A stretch of DNA of 6,076 nt from Oscillospiraceae bacterium (GCA_017538775.1 JAFYIF010000055.1:1-6076), one strand, 5' to 3'; shown: positions 1 through 6,076, numbered from the stretch's first letter. Notes: generated from the sequence alone by a model not told the origin. Translations and numbers: made by a program.

Positions 1-86
1 ATCACCTTTTCCGCGAAAATTTCATCAATTTTTAGTTGCACATTTCGCTCGCATGTGCCATAATCTTTTTGCGGTATTTTTTTCAT
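1..86 (-). CDS. Partial small protein, possibly helix-turn-helix regulator (N-terminus only)
   Basis: A leftward reading frame starts at ATG 86-84 and stays open for 28 codons to the window edge. It reads MKKIPQKDYGTCERNVQLKI followed by DEIFAEKV, so the 3' part is missing. An N-terminal 'YGT...LKIDEI.AEK' segment resembles, from memory, the start of small Cro/C1-type helix-turn-helix proteins of Firmicutes, where the DNA-binding helices would follow just beyond this point. That family call is an inference from one short stretch. An in-frame GTG at 89-87 could be an alternative start. No Shine-Dalgarno is visible, and the -10 element at 96-101 lies so close that the mRNA would be nearly leaderless. 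Codon choice is AT-rich (AAA, ATT, CAA), unlike the GC-rich genes to the right. It could also be a chance frame, because 28 codons is little evidence. Confidence 0.42.
   Translation of the reverse strand, partial: MKKIPQKDYGTCERNVQLKIDEIFAEKV
36..64 (+). promoter_or_regulatory. Candidate rightward promoter inside the partial gene
   Basis: TTGCAC (36-41), a 17-base spacer and CATAAT (59-64) give a -35/-10 pair on the plus strand. The bases TGC directly before CATAAT form an extended -10. The -10 matches 5 of 6 consensus bases but the -35 only 3 of 6. Predicted initiation is near 71, facing the leftward promoter at 96-104 and running into the terminator at 112-146. AT-rich DNA produces such matches by chance, so this is a candidate only. 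Confidence 0.3.
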
Positions 87-95
87 CACACCAAA

Positions 96-104
96 ATTAT
101 ACCA
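96..104 (-). promoter_or_regulatory. Extended -10 promoter for the leftward partial gene
   Basis: Read on the minus strand, 104-96 is TGGTATAAT, a perfect TATAAT box preceded by the TGn of an extended -10. The -35 position (around 119-124, TCGCCT) is poor, which extended -10 promoters tolerate. Transcription would start near 89-90, only about three bases before the ATG at 86. The -35 area lies inside the hairpin at 112-146. Confidence 0.5.
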
Positions 105-111
105 CAAACGG

Positions 112-165
112 GAGACCGAGGCGACTATTTTTGCCGTCTCGGTCTCTTGTTTTTTCTGTTTTTTC
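112..165 (+). terminator. Intrinsic terminator, T-tract on the rightward side
   Basis: Positions 112-123 pair with 135-146 (core GAGACCGAG/CTCGGTCTC, plus three inner pairs including one G-T wobble), leaving an 11-base loop. On the plus strand the stem is followed by TTGTTTTTTCTGTTTTTT, a strong U-tract in RNA. In the leftward direction the stem is followed only by CCGTTTGTGG, which is weak. The element sits between the leftward aminotransferase stop (206) and the leftward gene start (86), so its best orientation matches neither. It may work in both directions, or it may end a short rightward transcript. Confidence 0.65.
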
Positions 166-205
166 TGGGCCGTTTTGCTACAGCCCCTTTTATAGGGCGT
201 TTCCC

Positions 206-1489
206 TCATTCCTCCCCCACCAGCGTCTCCAGCGCCGCGATCTTCTGGCAGATGCAGAACACGTTGATGCTGATGTACAGCTCCTGGGTACTGGGGTAGC
301 TGGGGGCGATGCGGACGTTTTTGTCCTCCGGGTCGATGCCGTAGGGGAAGCAGCTTCCGGCCTCGGTGAACTTGACGCCGGCCTCGGCGCAGAGGCTGAT
401 GCAGCGTTTGGCGGTGCCGGGGAGGCCGTCATAGCTGATGAAGTAGCCGCCGTTGGGCTCGGTCCAGACGCCGATTCCGGCCCCGTCCAGGCCGGTGTGC
501 AGGGCGGCCAGGGCGCAGTCGAACTTGGGCCGCAGGTAGTTGGCCTGCTTGCGCATGTGCTTTTTCAGGCCCTCCACGTTCTTGAAGTAGCGGACGTGGC
601 GGAGCTGGTTGATCTTGTCGTAGCCCAGGGTCTGGACGCTCATCTGGCGGGTCAGGAAGGCGATGTTATGGGGGCTGGCGGCCAGCACCGCCACGCCCGC
701 GCCGGAGAAGGTGGCCTTGCTGGTGGACATGAACTCATAGACCATGTCCTCGCTGCCGTACCTTCTGCACGCATCGAAGATGTTCTCCAGTTCATCGTCA
801 ACATCACGGAAGCCGTGGACGAAATAGGCGTTGTCCCAGAAGATGCGGAAGTCGTCCGCCGCAGGTTTCAGGGCGGCGAAGGCCTCCACGGTCTCGGCGG
901 AATAGACGCAGCCGGTGGGGTTGGAGTACTTGGGGACGCACCAGATGCCCTTCACCGCCGGGTCGCTCTCCACATGCTGCTTCACCAGGGCCATGTCGGG
1001 GCCGGTCTCGCCCATGGGGATGGAGATCATCTCGATGCCGAACTCCTCGCAGATGCGGAAGTGGCGGTCATAGCCGGGGACGGGGCAAAGGAACTTGATC
1101 GGCCCCTGCTGGCCCCAGGGCTTGCTCCCGCCGTAGACGCCCAGCACCAGGGCCTTGATGACCGTGTCGTACATCAGGGCCAGGGAACTCTGGCCGCCCA
1201 TGATGACGTTCTCCATGTCCACGCCCAGCAGCCGGCCAAAGAGCTCCTTGGCCTCGTCCACGCCGGCCAGCTCGCCGTAGTTGCGCACGTCGGTGCCCTT
1301 GCGGGTGTAGATCAGGTCGTAGGGATTCTGCTGGAGCATATCCATACTCAGATTCAGCTGGGTGGCGTCCGGCTTGCCCCGGGACATATCCAGGTGATAG
1401 CCCGCGGCCTTGGCCTTCTCATATTTTTTCCACTGTTCGGCCAGCTCCGCCCGGCGCTCCGCCGCCGTCATGTCCAGATAAGATTTCAC
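206..1489 (-). CDS. PLP-dependent aminotransferase, class Ic aspartate aminotransferase family
   Basis: The 427-residue protein belongs to the fold-type I aminotransferases, in the subgroup with an N-terminal SRGKP signature (residues 36-40), known from bacterial class Ic aspartate aminotransferases. Members typically exchange the amino group between aspartate and 2-oxoglutarate with pyridoxal phosphate in the cytosol. Visible elements are GGQSSL (98-103, cofactor phosphate region), CPVPGYDRHF (135-144), YSNPTG (188-193, with the substrate-contacting Asn190), WDNAY with cofactor-contacting Asp219, STSKATFSGAGVA with the probable Schiff-base Lys258, and Arg393 in NVRIAPSYPS, expected to hold the substrate carboxylate. 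Length is normal and no residue appears lost. The start is GTG at 1489-1487: an in-frame TGA lies at 1498-1496, and only ATG 1471 is an alternative, which would cut the family's N-terminal helix. The Shine-Dalgarno (GGGAAGTGAG) is weak. It has its own promoter at 1540-1568 and seems monocistronic. Aspartate specificity is inferred from the family; other amino donors are possible. Confidence 0.93.
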   Translation of the reverse strand: MKSYLDMTAAERRAELAEQWKKYEKAKAAGYHLDMSRGKPDATQLNLSMDMLQQNPYDLIYTRKGTDVRNYGELAGVDEAKELFGRLLGVDMENVIMGGQSSLALMYDTVIKALVLGVYGGSKPWGQQGPIKFLCPVPGYDRHFRICEEFGIEMISIPMGETGPDMALVKQHVESDPAVKGIWCVPKYSNPTGCVYSAETVEAFAALKPAADDFRIFWDNAYFVHGFRDVDDELENIFDACRRYGSEDMVYEFMSTSKATFSGAGVAVLAASPHNIAFLTRQMSVQTLGYDKINQLRHVRYFKNVEGLKKHMRKQANYLRPKFDCALAALHTGLDGAGIGVWTEPNGGYFISYDGLPGTAKRCISLCAEAGVKFTEAGSCFPYGIDPEDKNVRIAPSYPSTQELYISINVFCICQKIAALETLVGEE

Positions 1490-1539
1490 GTTCGCTCACT
1501 TCCCACTTTCATAGTCATAATATTCGTAACGTGTCGTAC

Positions 1540-1568
1540 ATTATACTTTATGCCGGAAGAAAAGGCAA
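1540..1568 (-). promoter_or_regulatory. SigA-type promoter of the aminotransferase gene
   Basis: On the minus strand, TTGCCT (1568-1563), a 17-base spacer and a perfect TATAAT (1545-1540) form a vegetative promoter. The -35 matches 4 of 6 bases. Transcription would begin near 1533, leaving a leader of about 43 nt before the GTG start at 1489. It lies just downstream of the two rny terminators, so the gene is probably expressed independently of rny. Confidence 0.75.
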
Positions 1569-1608
1569 GTGCAAAGCGCGGGAAAGGGACAGGTTTTCCT
1601 TTTGGTAC

Positions 1609-1635
1609 AAAAAACCGGGCGGTGTGCCCCGGTTT
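1609..1635 (-). terminator. Intrinsic terminator downstream of rny (distal of two)
   Basis: Positions 1612-1619 (AAACCGGG on the plus strand) pair with 1628-1635 (CCCGGTTT) around an 8-base loop. Read leftward, the stem runs straight into six T residues (1614-1609), the classic form for the rny transcript. In the rightward direction only three T's follow. It lies 115 bases past the rny stop and before the aminotransferase promoter. Confidence 0.8.
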
Positions 1636-1694
1636 CCGCGCTTTTTCACCGGACTGCATGGATACCCGCGCCCCTTCCGCGCCAGGGGGATTGG

Positions 1695-1728
1695 ACAAAC
1701 CGGCCCCGGAGGGACGCTCCGGAGCCGG
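1695..1728 (-). terminator. Intrinsic terminator downstream of rny (proximal of two)
   Basis: A 12-pair GC-rich stem joins 1700-1711 and 1717-1728 with a 5-base loop. Read leftward its one mismatch becomes a U-G wobble, so the stem is continuous in the rny RNA but not in the opposite strand. It begins 21 bases after the rny stop codon. The following U-tract is short (TTTGT, 1699-1695), which may explain the second terminator at 1609-1635. Confidence 0.65.
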
Positions 1729-1749
1729 GCTGCTTTCGGGTGCGGGGGT

Positions 1750-3294
1750 TTACTTCGCGTACTCCACGGTCTTGGTCTCCCGCAGGAGATGAACCTTAAT
1801 CTGACCGGGATAGGTGAGTTCCGCCTCGATCTTCTTGGCGATGTCCCGGGCCAGCAGGACCATCTGATCCTCGCTGACCTGTTCGGGCTTGACCATGATG
1901 CGGATCTCCCGCCCGGCCTGGATGGCGTAGGCGGACTCGATGCCGGGGAAGCTCTTGGACACCTGTTCCAGCTTTTCCAGACGCTTGACGTAGTTTTCGA
2001 TGTTCTCCCGGCGCGCCCCGGGGCGGGCGGCGGAGATGGCGTCGGCGGCCTGGACCAGCACGGCCACGATGGTCTTGGCCTCCACGTCCCCGTGGTGGGC
2101 GTGGATGGCGTGGATGACGGCCTCGGACTCCTTGTAGCGGCGGGCCAGGTCCACGCCGATGGTGACGTGACTGCCCTCCACCTCGTGGTCGATGCTCTTG
2201 CCGATGTCGTGCAGCAGACCGGCGCGCTTGGCGCTCATCACGTCCGCGCCCAGCTCGGCGGCCATGAGTCCGGCGATGTGGGCCACTTCGATGGAGTGGT
2301 TCAGCACGTTCTGGCCGTAGCTGGTGCGGTATTTCATGCGGCCCAGCATCCGCACCAGGTCGGGGTGGAGCCCGGTGACGCCGGTCTCGAAGACGGCGCG
2401 CTCGCCCTCCTGCTTGATGACGGCGTTGACCTCCTTCTGCGCCTTAGCCACCATCTCTTCGATGCGGGCCGGGTGGATGCGGCCGTCGGCGATGAGCTTT
2501 TCCAGCGCCAGGCGGGCCACCTCCCGGCGGACCGGGTCGAAGCTGGAGACCGTGATGGCCTCCGGGGTGTCGTCAATGATCAGGTCGCAGCCGGTCAGGG
2601 TCTCGATGCTGCGGATGTTCCGGCCCTCGCGGCCAATGATGCGGCCCTTCATCTCGTCGTTGGGGAGGGGTACGACGGAGACGGTGATCTCGCTGGCGTG
2701 GTCCACGGCGCAGCGCTGGATGGCCAGGGCGACGATCTCCCGGGCGTTGCGGTCGGCCTCTTCCTTGGCCTCGGTCTCCAGCTCCTTGACCTTCAGGGCC
2801 ATCTCGTGGGTGACCTCGGACTCCACCTGGGCGATCAGGTAGGCCTTGGCCTCGTCCACGGTGTAGCCGGAAATGCGCTCCAGCAGCTCCAGCTGGCCTT
2901 TTTTGATCTGGCCGATCTCCTCGTTCTGGGCTTCCGCCTCCGCGATCTTGCGGTTGAGGTTCTCGGTCTTCTTCTCGAGAGAATCGGTTTTGCGGTCCAG
3001 ATTCTCTTCCTTCTGACGCAGGCGGTTCTCCTGCCGTTGCAGCTCCGTGCGGCGCTCTTTCTCCTCGCGCTCAAACTCGCTGCGGCTTTTGTGTATTTCC
3101 TCCTTTGCCTCCAACAGCGCTTCCCGCTTCTTGCTCTCCGCGCTCTTGATGGATTCATTGATGATCCGCTTTGCTTCCTCTTCCGCGCTGGCGATCTCCC
3201 GCTCCGCCACGCGCTTGCGGAAGACGATGCCGCCGAACACGCCGACGACCAGGCAGACGATACCGACGATCAGTGCAATGTACCATGGCAACAT
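1750..3294 (-). CDS. rny: Ribonuclease Y, membrane-anchored endoribonuclease
   Basis: RNase Y starts decay of many mRNAs by endonucleolytic cleavage at the inner face of the membrane and is a main decay enzyme in Firmicutes. The 514-residue product is full length for the family. In order it has one N-terminal transmembrane helix (about 4-25), a long charged coiled coil (about 28-185, rich in E, K and R), a KH RNA-binding domain with the [10 protein letters not shown] loop (217-226) and the [10 protein letters not shown] segment (251-260), and an HD domain. Metal-site residues visible in the HD domain include His333, His339, the His362-Asp363 pair in GLLHDIGK, the HAIHAHHGD cluster (395-403) and Asp418. 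The start at ATG 3294 is chosen because GGAGGTG (3310-3304) stands nine bases upstream. An upstream in-frame ATG at 3342 would add 16 residues before the membrane helix and lacks this site; one at 3312 overlaps the site itself. A promoter at 3491-3519 predicts a leader of about 190 nt. Two terminators follow the gene, so it is probably monocistronic. Confidence 0.97.
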   Translation of the reverse strand: MLPWYIALIVGIVCLVVGVFGGIVFRKRVAEREIASAEEEAKRIINESIKSAESKKREALLEAKEEIHKSRSEFEREEKERRTELQRQENRLRQKEENLDRKTDSLEKKTENLNRKIAEAEAQNEEIGQIKKGQLELLERISGYTVDEAKAYLIAQVESEVTHEMALKVKELETEAKEEADRNAREIVALAIQRCAVDHASEITVSVVPLPNDEMKGRIIGREGRNIRSIETLTGCDLIIDDTPEAITVSSFDPVRREVARLALEKLIADGRIHPARIEEMVAKAQKEVNAVIKQEGERAVFETGVTGLHPDLVRMLGRMKYRTSYGQNVLNHSIEVAHIAGLMAAELGADVMSAKRAGLLHDIGKSIDHEVEGSHVTIGVDLARRYKESEAVIHAIHAHHGDVEAKTIVAVLVQAADAISAARPGARRENIENYVKRLEKLEQVSKSFPGIESAYAIQAGREIRIMVKPEQVSEDQMVLLARDIAKKIEAELTYPGQIKVHLLRETKTVEYAK

Positions 3295-3303
3295 CAACAA
3301 ACA

Positions 3304-3310
3304 CACCTCC
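3304..3310 (-). promoter_or_regulatory. Ribosome binding site that fixes the rny start
   Basis: GGAGGTG on the minus strand is a near-perfect Shine-Dalgarno sequence. ATG 3294 lies nine bases downstream, with two TTG codons at three and six bases. The in-frame ATG at 3312 overlaps the site itself and so cannot be the start it serves. Confidence 0.85.
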
Positions 3311-3405
3311 ATTCTTTCAGAATTTTGCGGTGGTTTCCCCATGCCGAATGCTCACTATATAAATAAACCATGAAAAAATCAGAATATATATATAGAAATA
3401 CGGCT

Positions 3406-3438
3406 GCCGCACCACGGCGGCCCCGGTCGGACGACCGG
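3406..3438 (-). other. Pair of GC-rich inverted repeats in the rny leader
   Basis: CCGGTCGGACGACCGG (3423-3438) is a perfect inverted repeat of seven bases per arm around GA. Directly beside it, GCCGC (3406-3410) and GCGGC (3417-3421) form a second hairpin with a six-base loop. Both lie in the predicted leader of rny. A further five-base pairing (GGGCG 3471-3475 with CGCCC 3449-3453) is possible. No uninterrupted U-tract follows, so they do not look like a simple attenuator. They could be RNA structure or, for the 16-base palindrome, a protein-binding site. Confidence 0.4.
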
Positions 3439-3490
3439 CGCAGCGTTCCGCCCGGTTCTCCCCAGAAACAGGGCGCAACGATACGGATAC

Positions 3491-3519
3491 ATTTTATAAC
3501 TACAGCCCCGCGATGTCAA
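3491..3519 (-). promoter_or_regulatory. SigA-type promoter for rny with perfect -35
   Basis: On the minus strand, TTGACA (3519-3514) is followed by 17 bases and TAAAAT (3496-3491), matching 6 of 6 and 5 of 6 consensus bases. Transcription should start near 3484 and give a leader of about 190 nt before ATG 3294. A weaker alternative -10, TATAGT at 3359-3354, has no good -35 but would give a much shorter leader. Confidence 0.6.
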
Positions 3520-3605
3520 GCCCCAATCCCGGGGCCGGGGGAAAAAGGGCGTCCGCGTCCCGGGGACAAGGCCCCGGGCGCTCCGGCGCGATGCGGGATC
3601 GGCCC
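3520..3605. other. GC-rich spacer between divergent promoters
   Basis: This stretch separates the -35 boxes of rny and the rightward gene. It is very GC-rich and contains a hairpin (CCCGGGG 3559-3565 with CCCCGGG 3572-3578, six-base loop) with no T-tract on either side. No credible gene is seen. Together with the rny leader it completes the 374-base gap 3295-3668. Confidence 0.5.
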
Positions 3606-3633
3606 TTGACTATCTCCCCGCCCGGTGTATACT
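3606..3633 (+). promoter_or_regulatory. SigA-type promoter of the secreted-protein gene
   Basis: TTGACT (3606-3611), a 16-base spacer and TATACT (3628-3633) each match 5 of 6 consensus bases. Initiation near 3640 gives a leader of about 29 nt. AAGGGGTG (3655-3662) follows as the ribosome binding site, with ATG at 3669 six bases after it. Confidence 0.75.
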
Positions 3634-3668
3634 GGTTGTAGAATCATTCAAAAAAAGGGGTGCATGAC

Positions 3669-6076
3669 ATGAAAAAGCGAATCCTGACGCTGCTGTTCGC
3701 ATTGCTCGCGGCGCTGCTTCTCTGCCTGTCGGTCTCGGCGGAAGCGGCCCCGCTGCTGGAGGTGGACGCAGCGGGCCAGGTCCGCTGCGCGGCAGGGGAG
3801 GGGCGGACGCTGTATCTGGCCTCCTACGACCCGGACAGCGGACAGTTTCTGGGGCTGCTGCACAGCGGGAGCCACTTGAATGGCACATCTCTTCTGAAGG
3901 CCATGCAGACGGACGGCCTGGGCCGCCCGGTCAGCGCGGCGCGGAGCGTGCTGGTGCTGGCCGAGGGCGGCAGCTACCGGGGCGGAACCTATGACGCGGT
4001 GGTGATCACCGCCCGGGCAAAGGGCGCGGTCAGCCTCTCCGACATGGAGATCGGCGATCTGCGCGACTGCCACGGCGGCGACCTGGAGCTGGACGGCGTG
4101 ACGGTGCGCGGGGAGCTGAGCGTGACGGGTCCGGACGCGGCCCTGTCTGCGGAGGGCGGACAGCCCTCCATCCGCATCCGCAACCGCTCCGGCGTGGGCA
4201 GCATCCGCGTGATGCAGACCGCCGACGGCGGCATCTGCATCCGGACGGAGGAGGGCTGCCGGGTGGATTGGGTCCTGGTGGAGGACGGCCGGGGGGAGAT
4301 CCTCCTGGAGGGCGACTTCCATCAGGTGGTGGTGGACACCGACCGTGACGCGGCGGTGGTCCTGGATGACGCGACGGTCTCCGGCCTCACGATCCACGGC
4401 CAGGGGGCGGACGTGACATTACAGGGGGAGACCTCTGTGGTCTCTGTGGAGATCTCCGAGGACGCCGAGGACAGCAGTCTGACGCTGGACGCGGAGGCCG
4501 AGGCCAGCTACGTCCACGCCGCCGCCGGGGACGTGAGCATCTCCGGCGCGGGCACGGTGGTCTGCGCCGAGGTCTCCGGCGACGGCTGCGCGGTGGACAC
4601 GGTGGGCACCTGGCTCAGCGTGGCGCCGGGCACCACCGGCGTGACCGAAAACGGCTCCGGCGTGGCCGCCGGCAGCACGGTGCTGACCGGGGCGGGCGGC
4701 TCCGGCGGCGGCGCGGCGCAGCCGGAGGAGCACGCGCACGTCTGGCGGGCCGGTGTCTCCACCGGGACGGACCCGGAGCAGGGCGGCACCGTGGTCTGCG
4801 TCTGCACGGTCTGCGGCGAAACCTTCACCGCGCCGATCTCCGACCGGCCCTTCGCGGTCACCTACCAGGTCAGCGCCGACGGCAGCGTGCGGGAGACGCA
4901 GCGCTTCGACACGGCGGAGGAGGCCCTGGCCTGCGCCCAGGCGCACGCCTATGAGGCGCCCGGGGACGGGGCGCCCATGCTCCTGTGCCCGGAAATCGAC
5001 CTGATCGGGGATGCGGTGGTGGAAGATCTCCGAATTCCGCTGGGTAATACGCTGATTGTGGGGGACGGCGGCGGATTGACCCTGCTGGGCGACATTCGGA
5101 CCGGCAGCGCCCGCTACGACGCGGCGGGGCGCTTTTCTCCCCCCGGCCACCTGGTGGTCCCGGTGGAGGAGGGCTGCGCCAACCGTCTGGCCCTGGGCGA
5201 CCAGGTCCTCTATGACGGCGCGGACCCGGACGCCGGCGCGATCGTGGCCGAGCCCGACGGGCGCTTCCAGTGGGGCGCGCACCGGGACAACATCCGCATT
5301 GGCGGCGGCTGGACCGACATGCCGGACGAAGTCACCCCCCAGCTGATCCTGGACGGCGAGGAGGGGGAGGACGCCCCCTGCCCCGCCAACTGCTACCGCA
5401 TCCAAAAGGACCTGGATCTGCGGGGCTGGGTCACGGGCATCCAGATCGGCGATGAGGACCGTGTCCACGTAGCGGCCCGGGTGCAGGTCCCCACGGTCTG
5501 GCACTGGGGCGAGGGCGGCGAATTCTATCTCTGTGACTCTGGCGCGGCCCTGTTGATGGACGCATACTCCGTGGGCCTGGCGGCGGACTGCAACGTGGAG
5601 CTCCGGCCCCCCGCGGGCCGGGCGGACAAGCCCATTGTCGGGCTGGAAAACCCGGAGCGGCTGCTGGCGGTCGGCGGCGACGTAATTCTGCGGGGCGAAG
5701 GCTTTGTGCTGCCGGAGCTGGAAGTCCGCGGCTGGGACGAAGCGGACGAAACGGTATATACCATCACAGTGGAACAGGGCGCGACGGTGCGTTTGGCGGA
5801 CCGTACCGCCTGGCTGAATTCCACCAACGCCTTGGTGAACGAGGGCACGCTGGAGCTGACGGACCGGCTGTGTCTGGAAATCGCCGTGCTGGTCAATCGG
5901 GGCTCGATGCGCATCGGCGTGCGCCAGAAGGACGCGTCCGAGCGGCCGGAGGAGAGCTACGCCATCGGCGCGCTGGAGCTCTGGGGCGCAGAGGCGCGGC
6001 TGGACAACGAGGGATTGCTCCAACTGGACTTTGAACGCTTCACCAACTCCAACGGCGACGAGGACGGGCGCTACGG
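3669..6076 (+). CDS. Large secreted beta-rich surface protein, 3' end beyond window
   Basis: The frame is open for 802 codons and continues past the right edge. I do not recognise a named family and no catalytic motif is visible. Residues 1-24 are a signal peptide: KKR, a Leu/Ala core, and a VSA-E or AEA-A cleavage site. Cys19 is preceded by LLL, so it does not fit a lipobox. Residues 47-67 (TLYLASYDPDSGQ...) resemble the N-terminal beta-sandwich segment seen in gut Clostridia surface proteins. Residues 95-340 are short alternating beta strands rich in G, V, D and T, ending in a Gly/Ser linker (341-349). Residues 355-390 form an HxHxW...CTVCGE module with His355, His357, Cys379 and Cys382 as possible metal ligands. 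The C-terminal part (about 450-802) is again beta-rich, with repeated N-E/R-G rungs at 724, 743 and 780. A cell-wall anchor or S-layer domains, if any, would lie beyond the window. The start is ATG 3669, served by AAGGGGTG; ATG 3664 upstream meets a stop after two codons. Adhesin or envelope protein is the likely role, inferred from fold style only. Confidence 0.85.
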   Translation, partial: MKKRILTLLFALLAALLLCLSVSAEAAPLLEVDAAGQVRCAAGEGRTLYLASYDPDSGQFLGLLHSGSHLNGTSLLKAMQTDGLGRPVSAARSVLVLAEGGSYRGGTYDAVVITARAKGAVSLSDMEIGDLRDCHGGDLELDGVTVRGELSVTGPDAALSAEGGQPSIRIRNRSGVGSIRVMQTADGGICIRTEEGCRVDWVLVEDGRGEILLEGDFHQVVVDTDRDAAVVLDDATVSGLTIHGQGADVTLQGETSVVSVEISEDAEDSSLTLDAEAEASYVHAAAGDVSISGAGTVVCAEVSGDGCAVDTVGTWLSVAPGTTGVTENGSGVAAGSTVLTGAGGSGGGAAQPEEHAHVWRAGVSTGTDPEQGGTVVCVCTVCGETFTAPISDRPFAVTYQVSADGSVRETQRFDTAEEALACAQAHAYEAPGDGAPMLLCPEIDLIGDAVVEDLRIPLGNTLIVGDGGGLTLLGDIRTGSARYDAAGRFSPPGHLVVPVEEGCANRLALGDQVLYDGADPDAGAIVAEPDGRFQWGAHRDNIRIGGGWTDMPDEVTPQLILDGEEGEDAPCPANCYRIQKDLDLRGWVTGIQIGDEDRVHVAARVQVPTVWHWGEGGEFYLCDSGAALLMDAYSVGLAADCNVELRPPAGRADKPIVGLENPERLLAVGGDVILRGEGFVLPELEVRGWDEADETVYTITVEQGATVRLADRTAWLNSTNALVNEGTLELTDRLCLEIAVLVNRGSMRIGVRQKDASERPEESYAIGALELWGAEARLDNEGLLQLDFERFTNSNGDEDGRY

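Noticed and set aside
1486..1698. 70-codon leftward frame upstream of the aminotransferase
   Set aside because: It spans the distal rny terminator and the aminotransferase promoter, overlaps the gene start, and has no recognisable motif.
53..1792. 579-codon rightward frame across the aminotransferase
   Set aside because: Runs antisense through the well-supported aminotransferase, its promoter and the rny terminators. The product is compositionally odd with no motif.
1531..3366. 611-codon rightward frame across rny
   Set aside because: Antisense to RNase Y, whose KH and HD motifs prove the leftward frame. The product is Leu/Gly/Asp-rich shadow sequence.
3384..3394. Alternating TA run as a microsatellite or phase-variable switch
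   Set aside because: Only about eleven bases, and not placed between promoter boxes or inside a coding frame where a length change would act as a switch.
3559..3578. GC hairpin as a terminator
   Set aside because: Stem is convincing but no T-tract follows in either direction, and it lies between divergent promoters where no transcript should end.
3370..3609. 79-codon rightward frame in the divergent intergenic region
   Set aside because: No Shine-Dalgarno before ATG 3370. It runs through the rny promoter and ends inside the -35 of the next gene, with Pro/Arg-rich composition typical of GC-rich non-coding DNA.
3669..3731. Lipoprotein signal at Cys19 of the secreted protein
   Set aside because: The residues before Cys19 are Leu-Leu-Leu. 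A lipobox needs Gly, Ala or Ser at -1, and a normal VSA/AEA cleavage site follows.
4419..6023. 534-codon leftward open frame opposite the secreted-protein gene
   Set aside because: It mirrors the real gene in a GC-rich region where antisense stops are rare. Its product is Arg/Ala/Gly/His-rich with no domain, and it has no promoter or ribosome binding site. The rightward frame has signal peptide, promoter and ribosome binding site.

Overview
The window is about 6 kb of GC-rich (roughly 65% GC) bacterial DNA. Ribonuclease Y, a Firmicutes-type class Ic aspartate aminotransferase, GGAGG ribosome binding sites and a long secreted protein with an HxH...CxxC module together point to a high-GC gut Clostridia, probably of the Oscillospiraceae type (Oscillibacter/Flavonifractor-like). 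This placement is inferred from gene content and style, not from a marker gene.

Layout, left to right. Positions 1-205 are AT-rich (about 38% GC over the first 120 bases). They hold the first 28 codons of a small leftward gene that leaves the window, possibly a small helix-turn-helix regulator, with an extended -10 promoter almost on top of its start codon. A hairpin terminator-like element lies between it and the next gene, but its T-tract faces rightward. A leftward PLP-dependent aminotransferase (206-1489) follows, with a clear promoter at 1540-1568. The gap 1490-1749 also holds two tandem terminators for the gene upstream. That gene is rny (1750-3294, leftward), encoding the membrane-anchored endoribonuclease RNase Y, complete with transmembrane, coiled-coil, KH and HD regions. 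A 374-base divergent intergenic region (3295-3668) carries a leftward promoter with a perfect TTGACA -35, which predicts a leader of about 190 nt for rny, and a rightward TTGACT/TATACT promoter. The rest (3669-6076) is one rightward open frame of at least 802 codons that runs off the right edge. It encodes a secreted, beta-rich, probably surface-associated protein. It is open to the window end and has a signal peptide, promoter and ribosome binding site.

The three main genes each appear to have their own transcription unit: rny is closed by terminators before the aminotransferase promoter, and the secreted protein is transcribed away from both. No pathway link between them is evident. No rRNA, tRNA, CRISPR array or insertion sequence was seen. 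The least explained parts are the opposed promoters and rightward-facing terminator at 36-170, the long structured rny leader, and the large uncharacterised secreted protein.
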